In this document: in pieces, positions 26,267 through 34,663 of the stretch | Position numbering within the stretch: the stretch's first letter is position 1 | Layout: each line of letters opens with the position of its first letter | Source of the DNA: Candidatus Nitrosopumilus sp. | GTDB taxonomy: Archaea > Thermoproteota > Nitrososphaeria > Nitrososphaerales > Nitrosopumilaceae | DNA: 56,422 bases | Direction of reading: 5' to 3' | NCBI RefSeq assembly: GCF_029882185.1 | Contig: NZ_JAOULD010000001.1 | Location: 1 to 56,422 of the forward strand | Made by a program: the position numbers and the translations under genes | The notes under the pieces: model-generated | What the model was told of the DNA's origin: nothing | Seen by the model: only the letters and a program-made list of their open reading frames with translations | Database searches by the model: none

Positions 26267-26599
26267 CTAATCCGAATCATCTGAGTTTTGGTTATTTCCT
26301 GGACCTACCATATCTTTTGGTTTAACTCTATTGTCCCAATCTCCACGTGTACCTTTAATCAATGATATGATCCCTACACCAATCAATACTATGACAACTC
26401 CAAAAAACATAGTCTGATCAAATATCTTAAATGAACAATTGATTTCTATTGGTGGTGAATTATCTGAATATTCATAACATGTGCCGAATTGATTTGATTC
26501 AAGAGTTGCTGCTTGATAATTCTGACCAAATCCTCCCAGAATTACAAATCCTGCAAAAACTAACACGATCCCAATGATGATAAATCTCATGTCGCTCAT
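26267..26599 (-). CDS. Two-helix membrane protein (110 aa)
   Basis: Helix 1 (FIIIGIVLVFAGFVILGGF) and helix 2 (FFGVVIVLIGVGIISLI) flank an exposed loop with two Cys (GTCYEYSDNSPPIEINCSF) that could form a disulfide outside. The C-terminus is hydrophilic and Asn/Asp-rich. No named family. An alternative start at the ATG three codons later is possible. Confidence 0.65.
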   Translation of the reverse strand: MSDMRFIIIGIVLVFAGFVILGGFGQNYQAATLESNQFGTCYEYSDNSPPIEINCSFKIFDQTMFFGVVIVLIGVGIISLIKGTRGDWDNRVKPKDMVGPGNNQNSDDSD

Positions 26600-26652
26600 G
26601 ACTTTTTTCTTAATTAATCATATTTACATATTGACTAGGATGAAATCTAGTG

Positions 26653-27114
26653 TTATTTTTCAAGAGATGCTTTGAGATTTTCAAGCGATGCTTCGTAAAA
26701 TGCACCTAAAAATACCACAAAATCCAAGAATTGTTTTTCAGACATTTTCTTGCTATTTAGATATGATTGCCATGTTAATTCAACAAGGTTTTTGGATTTT
26801 GACTTTATTGAAATTGTTGCAACATACGCTCTTAGTGGCAATCCTTCTGTTGCAATATATGTGAAATATTCTCCTTTTTTCCATGCCACTATGTGTTCCT
26901 CAATTTTGTTTCCATCTTCAAATGTGATTAATCTTATTGCTCCTACATCCTTTTTCCTTTTAGATAGATATGTTGTTTTTTTAACATCTACAACCCATGT
27001 TGGCAATCCTGCAATGTTGCTAATTTTTTTCCATACTTTGTCTTTTGATGCTTTGATTTTGATTGTTTTTTTGACTGTCCCTGTATGAAATGTTTTTTTT
27101 GCAATTTTTACCAT
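26653..27114 (-). CDS. SRPBCC / coenzyme-Q-binding-like protein
   Basis: The 153-residue protein opens with KTIKIKASKDKVWKKISNIAGLPTWV, the standard start of polyketide cyclase/dehydrase and CoQ-binding START-like proteins, and ends in a long helix. Likely a lipid or aromatic ligand carrier. It is divergent from the coiled-coil gene at 27192. Confidence 0.85.
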   Translation of the reverse strand: MVKIAKKTFHTGTVKKTIKIKASKDKVWKKISNIAGLPTWVVDVKKTTYLSKRKKDVGAIRLITFEDGNKIEEHIVAWKKGEYFTYIATEGLPLRAYVATISIKSKSKNLVELTWQSYLNSKKMSEKQFLDFVVFLGAFYEASLENLKASLEK

Positions 27115-27191
27115 GCATTTCTACAAAATATGCTGAATTTTAAATTTTAATTGTACAACCATTTTTAATCCCCTGAAGGAAAAGATAACAA

Positions 27192-28478
27192 ATGGTCTTT
27201 GGATGGGTTAAAAAGAAAGAAGAAGAAAAATCTATTGAAGAAATTCCTCAAAATAAAGAAATTTTGCTTGCGGATGTACCTAAAATAATCTCTAAAATTG
27301 GAGAATTACGCAAATCTCAAACTCTGAATGAAATAAACGGTTTGAGAAATAGTACCGAACCTCTAATCAAAGATTTGATAAAAATTGGTAATGCTCTTGA
27401 AAAAGACAATTTGAACATTGATGATATAGACAAACATCTTGCAATCATTGTAGTGCGTGGTAAAAAACAGGTTATTGACATGATCAAAAAGGATGTAATC
27501 TCATTACCTAAAATCTCTTCTTTTGATGATGCTGAAAAATTAAACTCGGTTTTGAGTCTAATTCTCAAAAAAGTAGGAGATGTTTTGGGAAGACAAACTA
27601 GAGTCATACACATTTTTGCAAAAAAATATGCTTCACAATTAAAAGAAAATCTCGAGGTAATGAATGCAAATCGTTCTGAAATTAATAAAATATTAAAAAA
27701 TTATGACTCTACAAAATCTCTTTCTGATGAGATAAATGATGCAATAAAACAAATAAAAAATTTAAGTAATTTACATGAAGAAAAATTGCAAAAAATTACA
27801 GATGCTAATGAAAATGCCAAGTCAACTCAAGAAAAAATAAATGATATTCAAAATTCGATTGATCATATCAAATCGTCTGAAGATTACAAAAAATATCTTG
27901 ATTTGAAAAATACTTTGAATAAATTTGCAACACAAAAATCAAAAATCAAAGATCAAATTAACACTCAATTTACTAAAATCTCTAGACCTTTGAGTAGATA
28001 CGAATATGCTTCATCTTTAGATAAAGATGAAAAGAATATCTTGTCTATTTTGGTGACCGAACCGTTTGATGTATTGTCTTTTGATAATAAAGATTCTATT
28101 ATTGTGATTCTTGAAAATGTACGAAAAGGTGTTTCATCTGGTTCTATATCTGTCAAAGATGTCGATAAAACATTTTCTCAAATTACTGAGCTTGAAGAGT
28201 CTTTGGATGGCTTTATCAAACAAGTTTTAGAATATAATGAAAAATACCAAGAAATGAAAAATAATGTAAATTTCCTAATGCCTGATAATCTGGGTTCTTT
28301 GGAAGATGATCTTGAAAAAAACACTTTATTGTTTGATGAATATAGACTCAAATCTAAAACTTTTCAAGATGAAATAGATGAAATAGATTCAAAAATTCCT
28401 GAACTTGTGTCTAAAATTGAACAAAAACTGCGACAGTTTTCTAACACTCGGTATACTGTTTTACTATCTCAAAATTAA
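27192..28478 (+). CDS. Large coiled-coil protein (428 aa)
   Basis: Most of the chain is predicted coiled coil. The N-terminus MVFGWVKKKEEEK is basic and amphipathic, possibly membrane-associated. A central region (about 75-150) is denser in hydrophobics, and a short globular segment with Pro (SRPLSRYEYASSL) lies near 260. It resembles other long archaeal coiled-coil proteins but no named family. Four genes in the same direction follow with short gaps: JAMM protease, membrane zinc-ribbon protein and a small protein, so a common task is likely. Confidence 0.7.
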   Translation: MVFGWVKKKEEEKSIEEIPQNKEILLADVPKIISKIGELRKSQTLNEINGLRNSTEPLIKDLIKIGNALEKDNLNIDDIDKHLAIIVVRGKKQVIDMIKKDVISLPKISSFDDAEKLNSVLSLILKKVGDVLGRQTRVIHIFAKKYASQLKENLEVMNANRSEINKILKNYDSTKSLSDEINDAIKQIKNLSNLHEEKLQKITDANENAKSTQEKINDIQNSIDHIKSSEDYKKYLDLKNTLNKFATQKSKIKDQINTQFTKISRPLSRYEYASSLDKDEKNILSILVTEPFDVLSFDNKDSIIVILENVRKGVSSGSISVKDVDKTFSQITELEESLDGFIKQVLEYNEKYQEMKNNVNFLMPDNLGSLEDDLEKNTLLFDEYRLKSKTFQDEIDEIDSKIPELVSKIEQKLRQFSNTRYTVLLSQN

Positions 28479-28503
28479 ATTAGTTCCAAACCTATGTTCT
28501 ATT

Positions 28504-28902
28504 ATGTTCTTCAAAAAGAAAAAATTTGAACGTAAAGTAATGTTGAAAAAAGATGTTCATGATAGTATTCTGTCATTTTGTCAAATGAAGCACCCAAATG
28601 AAGGAATTTTGATTTTAAAAGGAAAATCAAAAAATGGCGAGGTAAAAATAGATGGACTTGTGATTCCTCCTTTCAGTGAAACAGGTCCTACTTTTGCAGG
28701 TTTTCCTCATTCTTTCTTACCTTTTGACATGAGTTATGTTGGAATTGTTCATTCACATCCAAGTGGTTCTGCAGAGCCTTCTGTAACTGATTTACATAAT
28801 TTTTTTGGTTTGGTATCAATGATTGTAAAGTCTCCATATGATGATGATTCTATTTTTGCATGGGATAGTAGCGGCAATCCTATTCCTCTATCCATTGAAT
28901 GA
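28504..28902 (+). CDS. JAMM/MPN+ metalloprotease
   Basis: From ATG 28504 the 132-residue protein has all JAMM zinc ligands: Glu33 (NEGILIL), His83 and His85 and Asp96 in HSHPSGSAEPSVTD. This fold cleaves isopeptide bonds of ubiquitin-like modifiers or removes C-terminal peptides of sulfur-carrier proteins. No ubiquitin-like partner is visible in this window. A longer ORF starts at 28405 but lies inside the preceding gene. It follows the coiled-coil gene by 25 bases. Confidence 0.88.
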   Translation: MFFKKKKFERKVMLKKDVHDSILSFCQMKHPNEGILILKGKSKNGEVKIDGLVIPPFSETGPTFAGFPHSFLPFDMSYVGIVHSHPSGSAEPSVTDLHNFFGLVSMIVKSPYDDDSIFAWDSSGNPIPLSIE

Positions 28903-28934
28903 TTTGAGAAATATGCTGATAATGCAGAACAAAA

Positions 28935-29315
28935 ATGAAGAAACTTTATATCCGTTTTAACGATACTTTTAATGACTTGAATCCTCAACTCAAGAGATAT
29001 TATATTTTCTTAGGCGCATCTTTGGTATTTAGTATCGGATTGCAAATAGGACTATCAGCTCTTGGCGTTCCGTGGTTTATCAGCATAGGATTAGTTATGG
29101 CAATTTTCATCTTGTTGCCAATGATTATGCGAAGACGTCAAATGAGTAAAATGGGCAGCTATGGAAGTGATTCTGGGACTGGTGGAGGATTCTTTGGAAT
29201 GGGTTCACAAGGTGGTTCTGGCGGTGTTAGATACGTATGTCTTGTATGCAATAACAAACACAAAGGCGGAACTTGTCCACGATGTGGTTCTAAAATGCAA
29301 AGAGCCGATTTTTAG
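28935..29315 (+). CDS. Membrane protein with C-terminal zinc ribbon (126 aa)
   Basis: Two hydrophobic helices (YYIFLGASLVFSIGLQIGL and WFISIGLVMAIFILLPMIM) are followed by a Gly/Ser-rich linker (GSDSGTGGGFFGMGSQGG) and a four-Cys ribbon, VCLVC and CPRCG. The ribbon would lie in the cytoplasm. It could anchor a partner such as the JAMM protease at the membrane; that is inference from context. Confidence 0.75.
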   Translation: MKKLYIRFNDTFNDLNPQLKRYYIFLGASLVFSIGLQIGLSALGVPWFISIGLVMAIFILLPMIMRRRQMSKMGSYGSDSGTGGGFFGMGSQGGSGGVRYVCLVCNNKHKGGTCPRCGSKMQRADF

Positions 29316-29325
29316 ATGAAAAGAT

Positions 29326-29637
29326 ATGTCATTGGATGAACTTCGTAAAAAAGTGATTTTCCATAATTCAGTTGATGTATGGATTGCAATATGTTCAGAA
29401 AAAAATGTTAATTGGACAAATCCTGAAGAATACAAAAAATTCATTGCGCATTTATTAAAAAATAATCTGAATCTAAAGGCGTTTAATCTCTGTGCTCATG
29501 AAGCAGGTGCTACTGAGGACGAAAAAGTAAAATTTACAGAAACTTTGGCCGAGACAAAAGAAGATCCTAATTCTCTAACATATACCATCAAACTAAATGA
29601 TGCCGCTTTAGATATAATTCGCAGTTATTCTACATGA
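29326..29637 (+). CDS. Hypothetical helical protein (103 aa)
   Basis: The product opens MSLDELRKKVIFHNSVDVWI and is soluble and helical, with SYST at the end. No family recognised. It follows the membrane protein by ten bases and ends next to the convergent permease gene. Confidence 0.65.
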   Translation: MSLDELRKKVIFHNSVDVWIAICSEKNVNWTNPEEYKKFIAHLLKNNLNLKAFNLCAHEAGATEDEKVKFTETLAETKEDPNSLTYTIKLNDAALDIIRSYST

Positions 29638-31005
29638 TTATCTTTTAAGTTTAGGATTAATTATTGCATCTAAAGCATTGCCGATAAACACAAAGGCTAA
29701 TCCTGTTATTGCTATCATGACTCCTGGTGGCATGATCCACCACCACATTCCTCTTGCTGCTGCTCCAAACGTATTTGCATCATGTAAGATTTGGCCCCAT
29801 GTTGGAAATGTTGGGTCTCCTAATCCTAGAAAACTTAATCCTGCCTCTGTGGTTATTGCAGCTGGAACTGAAATTGCAATACTTGCAAATGCATATGGTA
29901 ATAATTGAGGCACAATATGTTTTAGAATTATTTTAGAATCTTTTTGACCCATCATATTTGCTGCATCAACATAGCCTCGAGTTTTAATTTGAAGTGACAT
30001 GCTTCTTGATACTTTTGCTATGCCCACCCACCCAAATACCATCAAAAATCCTACCATCACAAATATGCTATTACTGATTGTTACTGAAAGAATTATGAGA
30101 AATGGTAGTGCTGGCAATGCATAGATGACATCATTAAATCTCATCATTACTTCATCTGTTTTTTTGCCTTTGTAACCTGCATATACTCCATAAAGCAATC
30201 CTGCAACAACTGATGCAATTGATACTGCTAGACCTATGAACAATGCTAGAGGAGTTCCCCAAAGCAATCCTATTGCCAAATCGCGTCTTAATTCATCTGT
30301 GCCCATTATCCCAAATGCCTTACCTCCTACAATCAGTTTTGATTCATAAATTCGGTTTTCTGAATTTATTCCATACAGATCTATCAAAAAAATATAGTCT
30401 CCTTTCAGTGGCTCATTTACATGGGTTTTTGAAAACACAATATCTTCTGCAGATAGTCTTTTGAATTCAAATTCAAAATTCTCTGATTGTAATGACAAGT
30501 TTTTCTTTATTGCTTGTTCAGTTGAAAAAATCCTTTCACTGTGAACGGTTTTCTCATTTGAATAAGGAAGTGCTGTTGTAAGTAAATTCAATTTAACTCC
30601 GTCTGGTCGTATGACTGACATTTGTAGGAGCGGATTGCCTGAATATTCTGATGAGAATTCATAGATGAAATCATTTGGAAAATCAACATAATCGAAATTT
30701 AATCCAAACTGATGCGATATTAATTCTATTTCCTCACTTGTTATTTTTTTTATGTTAGGCTCATTCAAAATTTTATGTTCTGGAATTTTTTCACTCAAAA
30801 ATATGTTAATCCAAATAGGAATCGCTACTTTTGGATTTTCAATCCAGTTACTTGGATTGTTCCATTCTTGAAATGTTTCTATTGGGATGGCAATTATTGC
30901 TATGATTGAAACTATTCCAAGTGTCAAAAGAATTACTATTCCTGCAATTCCCATCTTGCTTTTGAGAAATTCTTGTTTGATTTCTTGTGGAGCAATGTTA
31001 TTCAA
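29638..31005 (-). CDS. Peptide/nickel-type ABC transporter permease, DppC-like
   Basis: The 455-residue protein has one N-terminal helix, a ~190-residue extracytoplasmic domain rich in charged residues, then five helices of a BPD permease domain with the EAA-type loop near ANMMGQKDSKIILKHIVPQLLPYAF and LSFLGLGDP. The large extracytoplasmic insert is longer than in bacterial DppC. It overlaps the DppB-like gene by four bases. No ATPase or substrate-binding protein gene is in the window, so substrate is unknown. Confidence 0.88.
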   Translation of the reverse strand: MNNIAPQEIKQEFLKSKMGIAGIVILLTLGIVSIIAIIAIPIETFQEWNNPSNWIENPKVAIPIWINIFLSEKIPEHKILNEPNIKKITSEEIELISHQFGLNFDYVDFPNDFIYEFSSEYSGNPLLQMSVIRPDGVKLNLLTTALPYSNEKTVHSERIFSTEQAIKKNLSLQSENFEFEFKRLSAEDIVFSKTHVNEPLKGDYIFLIDLYGINSENRIYESKLIVGGKAFGIMGTDELRRDLAIGLLWGTPLALFIGLAVSIASVVAGLLYGVYAGYKGKKTDEVMMRFNDVIYALPALPFLIILSVTISNSIFVMVGFLMVFGWVGIAKVSRSMSLQIKTRGYVDAANMMGQKDSKIILKHIVPQLLPYAFASIAISVPAAITTEAGLSFLGLGDPTFPTWGQILHDANTFGAAARGMWWWIMPPGVMIAITGLAFVFIGNALDAIINPKLKR

Positions 31006-32066
31006 TTATCTGTCCTCACTCTAGGATCAAAATATCCATAAAGCAAATCTGCAATGAATATGCTGATTAAGAAAAACACTGTTAGTAGATATGTTGCACC
31101 TATAATTACTGGAAGATCCATTACTGTAATTGCCTCAAAATACAATCTTCCCATTCCTGGCCAATCAAAAACAGCTTCTGTTATTATCGCACCTCCCAAT
31201 GATCCTGACAAACTTAATGCCAAAATTGTCACGATTGGTGGTGCTGCATTTTTTAATGCATGTGTATAGATAATTTTCTTTTGAGTGATTCCAATTGTTT
31301 TCTTTGCTATGATGAAATCCTCTTGCATGATTCCTACCATGAAATTTCTCACAAGATATGCCCATGACCCAAAACCAATCATCACAATTGTGATTAATGG
31401 TAATGCCATGTGGTATAGTAGTGATCCAATATATTCAGGATCAGACGATGGGATATCCGGTGTTGCCCTAGGTGGAAATACTTGCCATGTAAATGCAAAT
31501 AAAAATATCATCAACATTCCTATCCACCATACTGGAAAGCTAGAACTGATAATTGCAAAACTTGATGTTATTCTATCTATACCCGAACCTACTTTACTGC
31601 TAGAAAAAGCTCCTAGAAATATCCCAATAATTGAAATGATAATTGTTGCAGTTGTAAATAGTAACACTGTTCTAGGTAATTTTTCAAATAGTATGTCTTT
31701 AACATCTGAAGATCCCTCATCACTAGTTAGAAAGGTAGCATGGCCAAAATCTAACAATATGATCTTATACATTGTTACTCCTATTCTTTGAGGAGAATAC
31801 CATGGCTCGTCTAATCCCAAAATTTGAATTCTTTGATTAATTTGGGTTTGAATAAATCCTTCAAATTCTTCTACTGATGAAAAACTTTCTGCGATAGAAG
31901 GGTTTTCTGTAATTTCTGATCTAACTTGAAACACAATGCCTTGTTTTAAAATCGTGTCCATATTTGAGCCCACAAGCGCAATTGTGATTAATAGAGTAAT
32001 CATCAATACTCCAAACATAGTGATTATTCTGGTGGCAACATATTTTTTCATGCCCAATAATCTCAA
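31002..32066 (-). CDS. Peptide/nickel-type ABC transporter permease, DppB-like
   Basis: The 354-residue protein has the DppB layout: an N-terminal helix, a periplasmic loop region with an amphipathic helix, then five helices. The cytoplasmic loop motif is KKTIGITQKKIIYTHALKNA, and GGAIITEAVFDWPGMGRLYFEA follows, typical of family permeases. The ATG at 32051 (MKKYVATR) is the likelier start; 32066 is also in frame. It forms a heterodimer with the next gene. Confidence 0.88.
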   Translation of the reverse strand: MRLLGMKKYVATRIITMFGVLMITLLITIALVGSNMDTILKQGIVFQVRSEITENPSIAESFSSVEEFEGFIQTQINQRIQILGLDEPWYSPQRIGVTMYKIILLDFGHATFLTSDEGSSDVKDILFEKLPRTVLLFTTATIIISIIGIFLGAFSSSKVGSGIDRITSSFAIISSSFPVWWIGMLMIFLFAFTWQVFPPRATPDIPSSDPEYIGSLLYHMALPLITIVMIGFGSWAYLVRNFMVGIMQEDFIIAKKTIGITQKKIIYTHALKNAAPPIVTILALSLSGSLGGAIITEAVFDWPGMGRLYFEAITVMDLPVIIGATYLLTVFFLISIFIADLLYGYFDPRVRTDN

Positions 32067-32144
32067 AGAAGATAATCAGTTTATAACAATAGTTGTTTTT
32101 CCCACAGTTTATTACTACATGAGATTACTGAGATTTAGAAAGAC

Positions 32145-32477
32145 ATGTCCTTTGATAGAGAAAGAGAAATGCATACCACAACATGTGGTGACTGTGGAAA
32201 TGAATGTCAAGTGCCATTCAAGCCAAAAGAAGACCGACCTGTTTATTGCAGGGAATGCTTCCAAAACCACAAACCAGCTCCAAGACAAGGTGGCGGTAGA
32301 TTTGGTGGAAGATTTGGCGGTGATCGCGGCTCTAGATTTGGTAGAAGAGACGACAGACCACGTGAAATGCATGATGCAAAATGTGGTGACTGTGGAAATG
32401 ATTGCCAAGTGCCATTCCAACCAAAAGAAGACCGACCTGTTTATTGCAGGGAATGCTTCCAAAACCACAAAAATTAG
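32145..32477 (+). CDS. Duplicated zinc-ribbon protein with Gly/Arg-rich linker
   Basis: Two nearly identical modules (CGDCGNECQVPFKPKEDRPV then CRECFQNHK) flank an RGG-like linker (RQGGGRFGGRFGGDRGS). Each module has four Cys for zinc and an RPVYCRECF signature found in archaeal and bacterial cold-shock-like or RNA-associated CxxC proteins. The RGG linker suggests RNA binding. The two modules are also similar at DNA level, so the duplication is recent or kept by conversion. Divergent from the DppB gene. Confidence 0.85.
   Translation: MSFDREREMHTTTCGDCGNECQVPFKPKEDRPVYCRECFQNHKPAPRQGGGRFGGRFGGDRGSRFGRRDDRPREMHDAKCGDCGNDCQVPFQPKEDRPVYCRECFQNHKN
32184..32273 (+). repeat. 90-bp module repeat, copy A
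   Basis: Copy A of the zinc-module repeat; copy B lies at 32382-32471 with only a handful of mismatches. The period is 198 bp. Confidence 0.85.
32382..32471 (+). repeat. 90-bp module repeat, copy B
   Basis: Copy B of the same repeat; ends at AACCACAAA just before the stop. Confidence 0.85.
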
Positions 32478-32555
32478 AACAATCGTTTTGAGTAATTTTC
32501 AAAACTCTTTTATTTTATAAAACAAAGATTTAGAATCTTCAATGGTTGCCAAATA

Positions 32556-32753
32556 TTGTTGAATAATATTCCCTCTAGAGAAAAAATCAAACCTGGATTA
32601 TCAGTTAGTATCATACAAAAACATGATCAAAGAACAGGAAATTTGACTATGGGTAAAGTTAAACGAATTTTAACTTCAAGTGAATTTCACCCTCATGGAA
32701 TCAAAGTTGAATTAGATTCTGGTAAGATAGGTAGGGTCCAACATATAATTTAA
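32556..32753 (+). CDS. YwbE-family protein (DUF2196)
   Basis: The 65-residue protein matches YwbE: KIKPGLSVSIIQKHDQRTGN then TSSEFHPHGIKVELDSGKIG and RVQHI at the end. It is a small beta-barrel-like protein, wide in bacteria and archaea, unknown function. The start is TTG at 32556; no ATG is in frame and the nearby ATG at 32541 hits an early stop. A TTTTATAAAA box lies upstream. Confidence 0.85.
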   Translation: MLNNIPSREKIKPGLSVSIIQKHDQRTGNLTMGKVKRILTSSEFHPHGIKVELDSGKIGRVQHII

Positions 32754-32756
32754 AAT

Positions 32757-32816
32757 CAGACGAGAGTGAAACGAACTCTAGGCTTTACTAAGGAAGAAAA
32801 GCAAGTCTCTCGTCTG
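32757..32816 (+). ncRNA. 60-nt element closed by a 10-bp stem
   Basis: CAGACGAGAG (32757-32766) pairs perfectly with CTCTCGTCTG (32807-32816). The inner 40 nt have a possible GCTTT/AAAGC stem (32782-32786 with 32798-32802). It begins three bases after the YwbE stop. No T tract follows, so it reads better as a structured RNA or 3'-UTR element than a terminator. RNA function is inferred. Confidence 0.5.
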
Positions 32817-32901
32817 CAACATATAGGCTACCAAATAATATAAACATTTTATGAACTTATGAAAAATAACAGATAAAACTTTGGTGTTTTCTTGATTTTG
32901 T

Positions 32902-33147
32902 ATGAGTGCCAACACCATTCGAAAAGCTAAGAAATTAGTTGAAAGTGGGGGCGTAGTAAAAATTGAAGATGATTTATTTCAAATCAAATCTTCATCTGAT
33001 CCTGAAAAATCTTATTTCGTAACTTCTGATTCTTGTGAATGTTCTGGATTCAAAAATTTCTATAAATTTCACCATGGAAAAGGTCTAAAGGCAAATTGCT
33101 CTCATTTAGAAGCTGTCCGAATATTCAAAGATAAAAATTCTGAATAA
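32902..33147 (+). CDS. SWIM-type zinc-finger protein (81 aa)
   Basis: The CxCx(n)CxH SWIM pattern is visible as CECSGFKNF then NCSHLEAV near residues 48-69, preceded by a beta hairpin typical of the domain. SWIM domains bind DNA or protein. It is a minimal, stand-alone version. ATG at 32902; the gene ends one base before the convergent ArsC-like gene. Confidence 0.88.
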   Translation: MSANTIRKAKKLVESGGVVKIEDDLFQIKSSSDPEKSYFVTSDSCECSGFKNFYKFHHGKGLKANCSHLEAVRIFKDKNSE

Positions 33148-33148
33148 T

Positions 33149-33484
33149 TCATTTCAAATTTTTTACATCTACTTTTCCAACAATTGCCTTATTTTTTATT
33201 ATAATTATTGGGCGTAAAATCAATCCTGGGTATTTTATCATCAGTTTGATCAGTTGTGTGTCTGTTTTCTTACTCTTTTCTAAGTTTAATTCTTTGTACA
33301 TTTTGTCTCTTTTTCTTAGAAGTTCTGATGGTTTTTTACCGGCCATTTTTAAGATTTTTTTGAACTCCACCTCGGAGAATGGATCTTTGAAAAAATCTCT
33401 TTTCTCGATATCTTTTCCCATTCGTTCGATTTCTGAAATTGTCTTTTTACATGTGATACATGTTGGTTTGTGAAATACTTTCAA
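33149..33484 (-). CDS. ArsC/Spx-family thioredoxin-fold protein
   Basis: The 111-residue protein begins MKVFHKPTCITCKKTISEIE, a CxxC thioredoxin-fold start as in Spx/ArsC-like proteins, and ends RPIIIIKNKAIVGKVD, the typical final strand. Classical arsenate reductase needs Cys12 and an Arg set; Cys9 and Cys12 are present. It could be a disulfide-based regulator or arsenate reductase. I favour the Spx/ArsC-like name without a substrate. Confidence 0.8.
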   Translation of the reverse strand: MKVFHKPTCITCKKTISEIERMGKDIEKRDFFKDPFSEVEFKKILKMAGKKPSELLRKRDKMYKELNLEKSKKTDTQLIKLMIKYPGLILRPIIIIKNKAIVGKVDVKNLK

Positions 33485-33608
33485 TCTGAATATTTTTTCT
33501 ATGTCTAATTAAAAATTGTTTGGAGGCATTTTAGAACAATAATAAAATCTGTGTTTCTTTGTTTTTTAATATTTTTTGAATATATGACCCTTGACATTTA
33601 GCAAATGA

Positions 33609-34508
33609 TTATTCTTCATTTGTTTGATTTTCTTCTGTCGTTTCTTCTAAATGTTCTTGATTAAATTTTTCAATACTTTCTTTTGGTGTTGAAAGCATTT
33701 TTAGATATACTTGCATGGCTTCCTCATACGTACTACCATTGACTAACATTTCTTGTTTAATCTTATTTGCTTCTATGAAATTATTTTTTGTAAAGTTCAA
33801 TTGTTGTGCAATAAGGTCTTGAATTTCTGGATTCACGCTTTTAATATATTGATCATATTGCCATCCTTCAAAAATTCCTGCTCTTGGGTTGTGTTCTTCA
33901 ATGGCCTGCACTCTTAGTTTTTCTGAGATTATTCTTTGTTTTTCTATGTGGATTCGATCCTCATTTGATTCTCTTGCCTCTGCTTGTTCTTGAATTAATT
34001 CATCTAATAGTTTGTGATAATATTTGAATAAAGTTTGACCTATTGGATTTTTTTCAAAATCACTTTCATTTGAACTCAGATATTTTATTGCTTCTTCAGT
34101 GGATAACTTTTCTTGTAATATTGAAATTGGTGAAACATCTCCTTTTACTTGAAATTCTGTACTTGTTAATCCTGTCATTCCATACCATGATGCAATAACG
34201 TTAACAGTGTATGTTCCTGGAATCCTCTGAAAATTCTCAAATTCTCCTTTAAAATGACCATCGGGGGTCGTGTATATTTTGGTGGTGTCTGATCCTGTTC
34301 TGATTAGAACTTCTACTCCTCTGGTTGGCTCATATGCGTGATTGACTACTCTTCCTGTAACCACGACAGTATCTCCTTGAAATACTACTGCGTTCTCAAC
34401 ATTTGCTTCCACTATGAATTGCCATAGTTCTGCTTGGGATGTTGGAATGAATGAAAATATCATCAAAAATGCAAATAATCCTATGAATACAGCCTTGTAA
34501 TTGTACAC
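33609..34508 (-). CDS. Exported protein with carboxypeptidase-regulatory-like domain
   Basis: A signal peptide (MYNYKAVFIGLFAFLMIFSF to TSQA) leads a 299-residue protein. An Ig-like domain at about 27-125 (VVFQGDTVVVTGRVVNH) has the form of carboxypeptidase-regulatory or Big-type extracellular repeats. The rest is a charged helical region (QEQAEARESNEDR) ending in a Glu/Thr-rich tail. Probably cell surface associated; no enzyme motif. Confidence 0.75.
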   Translation of the reverse strand: MYNYKAVFIGLFAFLMIFSFIPTSQAELWQFIVEANVENAVVFQGDTVVVTGRVVNHAYEPTRGVEVLIRTGSDTTKIYTTPDGHFKGEFENFQRIPGTYTVNVIASWYGMTGLTSTEFQVKGDVSPISILQEKLSTEEAIKYLSSNESDFEKNPIGQTLFKYYHKLLDELIQEQAEARESNEDRIHIEKQRIISEKLRVQAIEEHNPRAGIFEGWQYDQYIKSVNPEIQDLIAQQLNFTKNNFIEANKIKQEMLVNGSTYEEAMQVYLKMLSTPKESIEKFNQEHLEETTEENQTNEE

Positions 34509-34663
34509 ATCAGATACTTTTGATTTTTGCAGTTAAGACAATGTATGAATAAAAATTCGCTATTTTTCAACTTTTATTGAGCAATTTTCCATCTGGAGAC
34601 TCAATTTCATTACTTATCGTCACCACCGACTCTTAAACTATGAGAACAATGTTATCCTAAATC

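Noticed and set aside
31285-31791. 168-codon plus-strand ORF within the permease gene
   Set aside because: Antisense shadow of the DppB-like gene; no independent signals.
32115-32468. 117-codon minus-strand ORF
   Set aside because: It is the reverse reading of the duplicated zinc-ribbon gene; the two identical segments arise from that gene's repeat.
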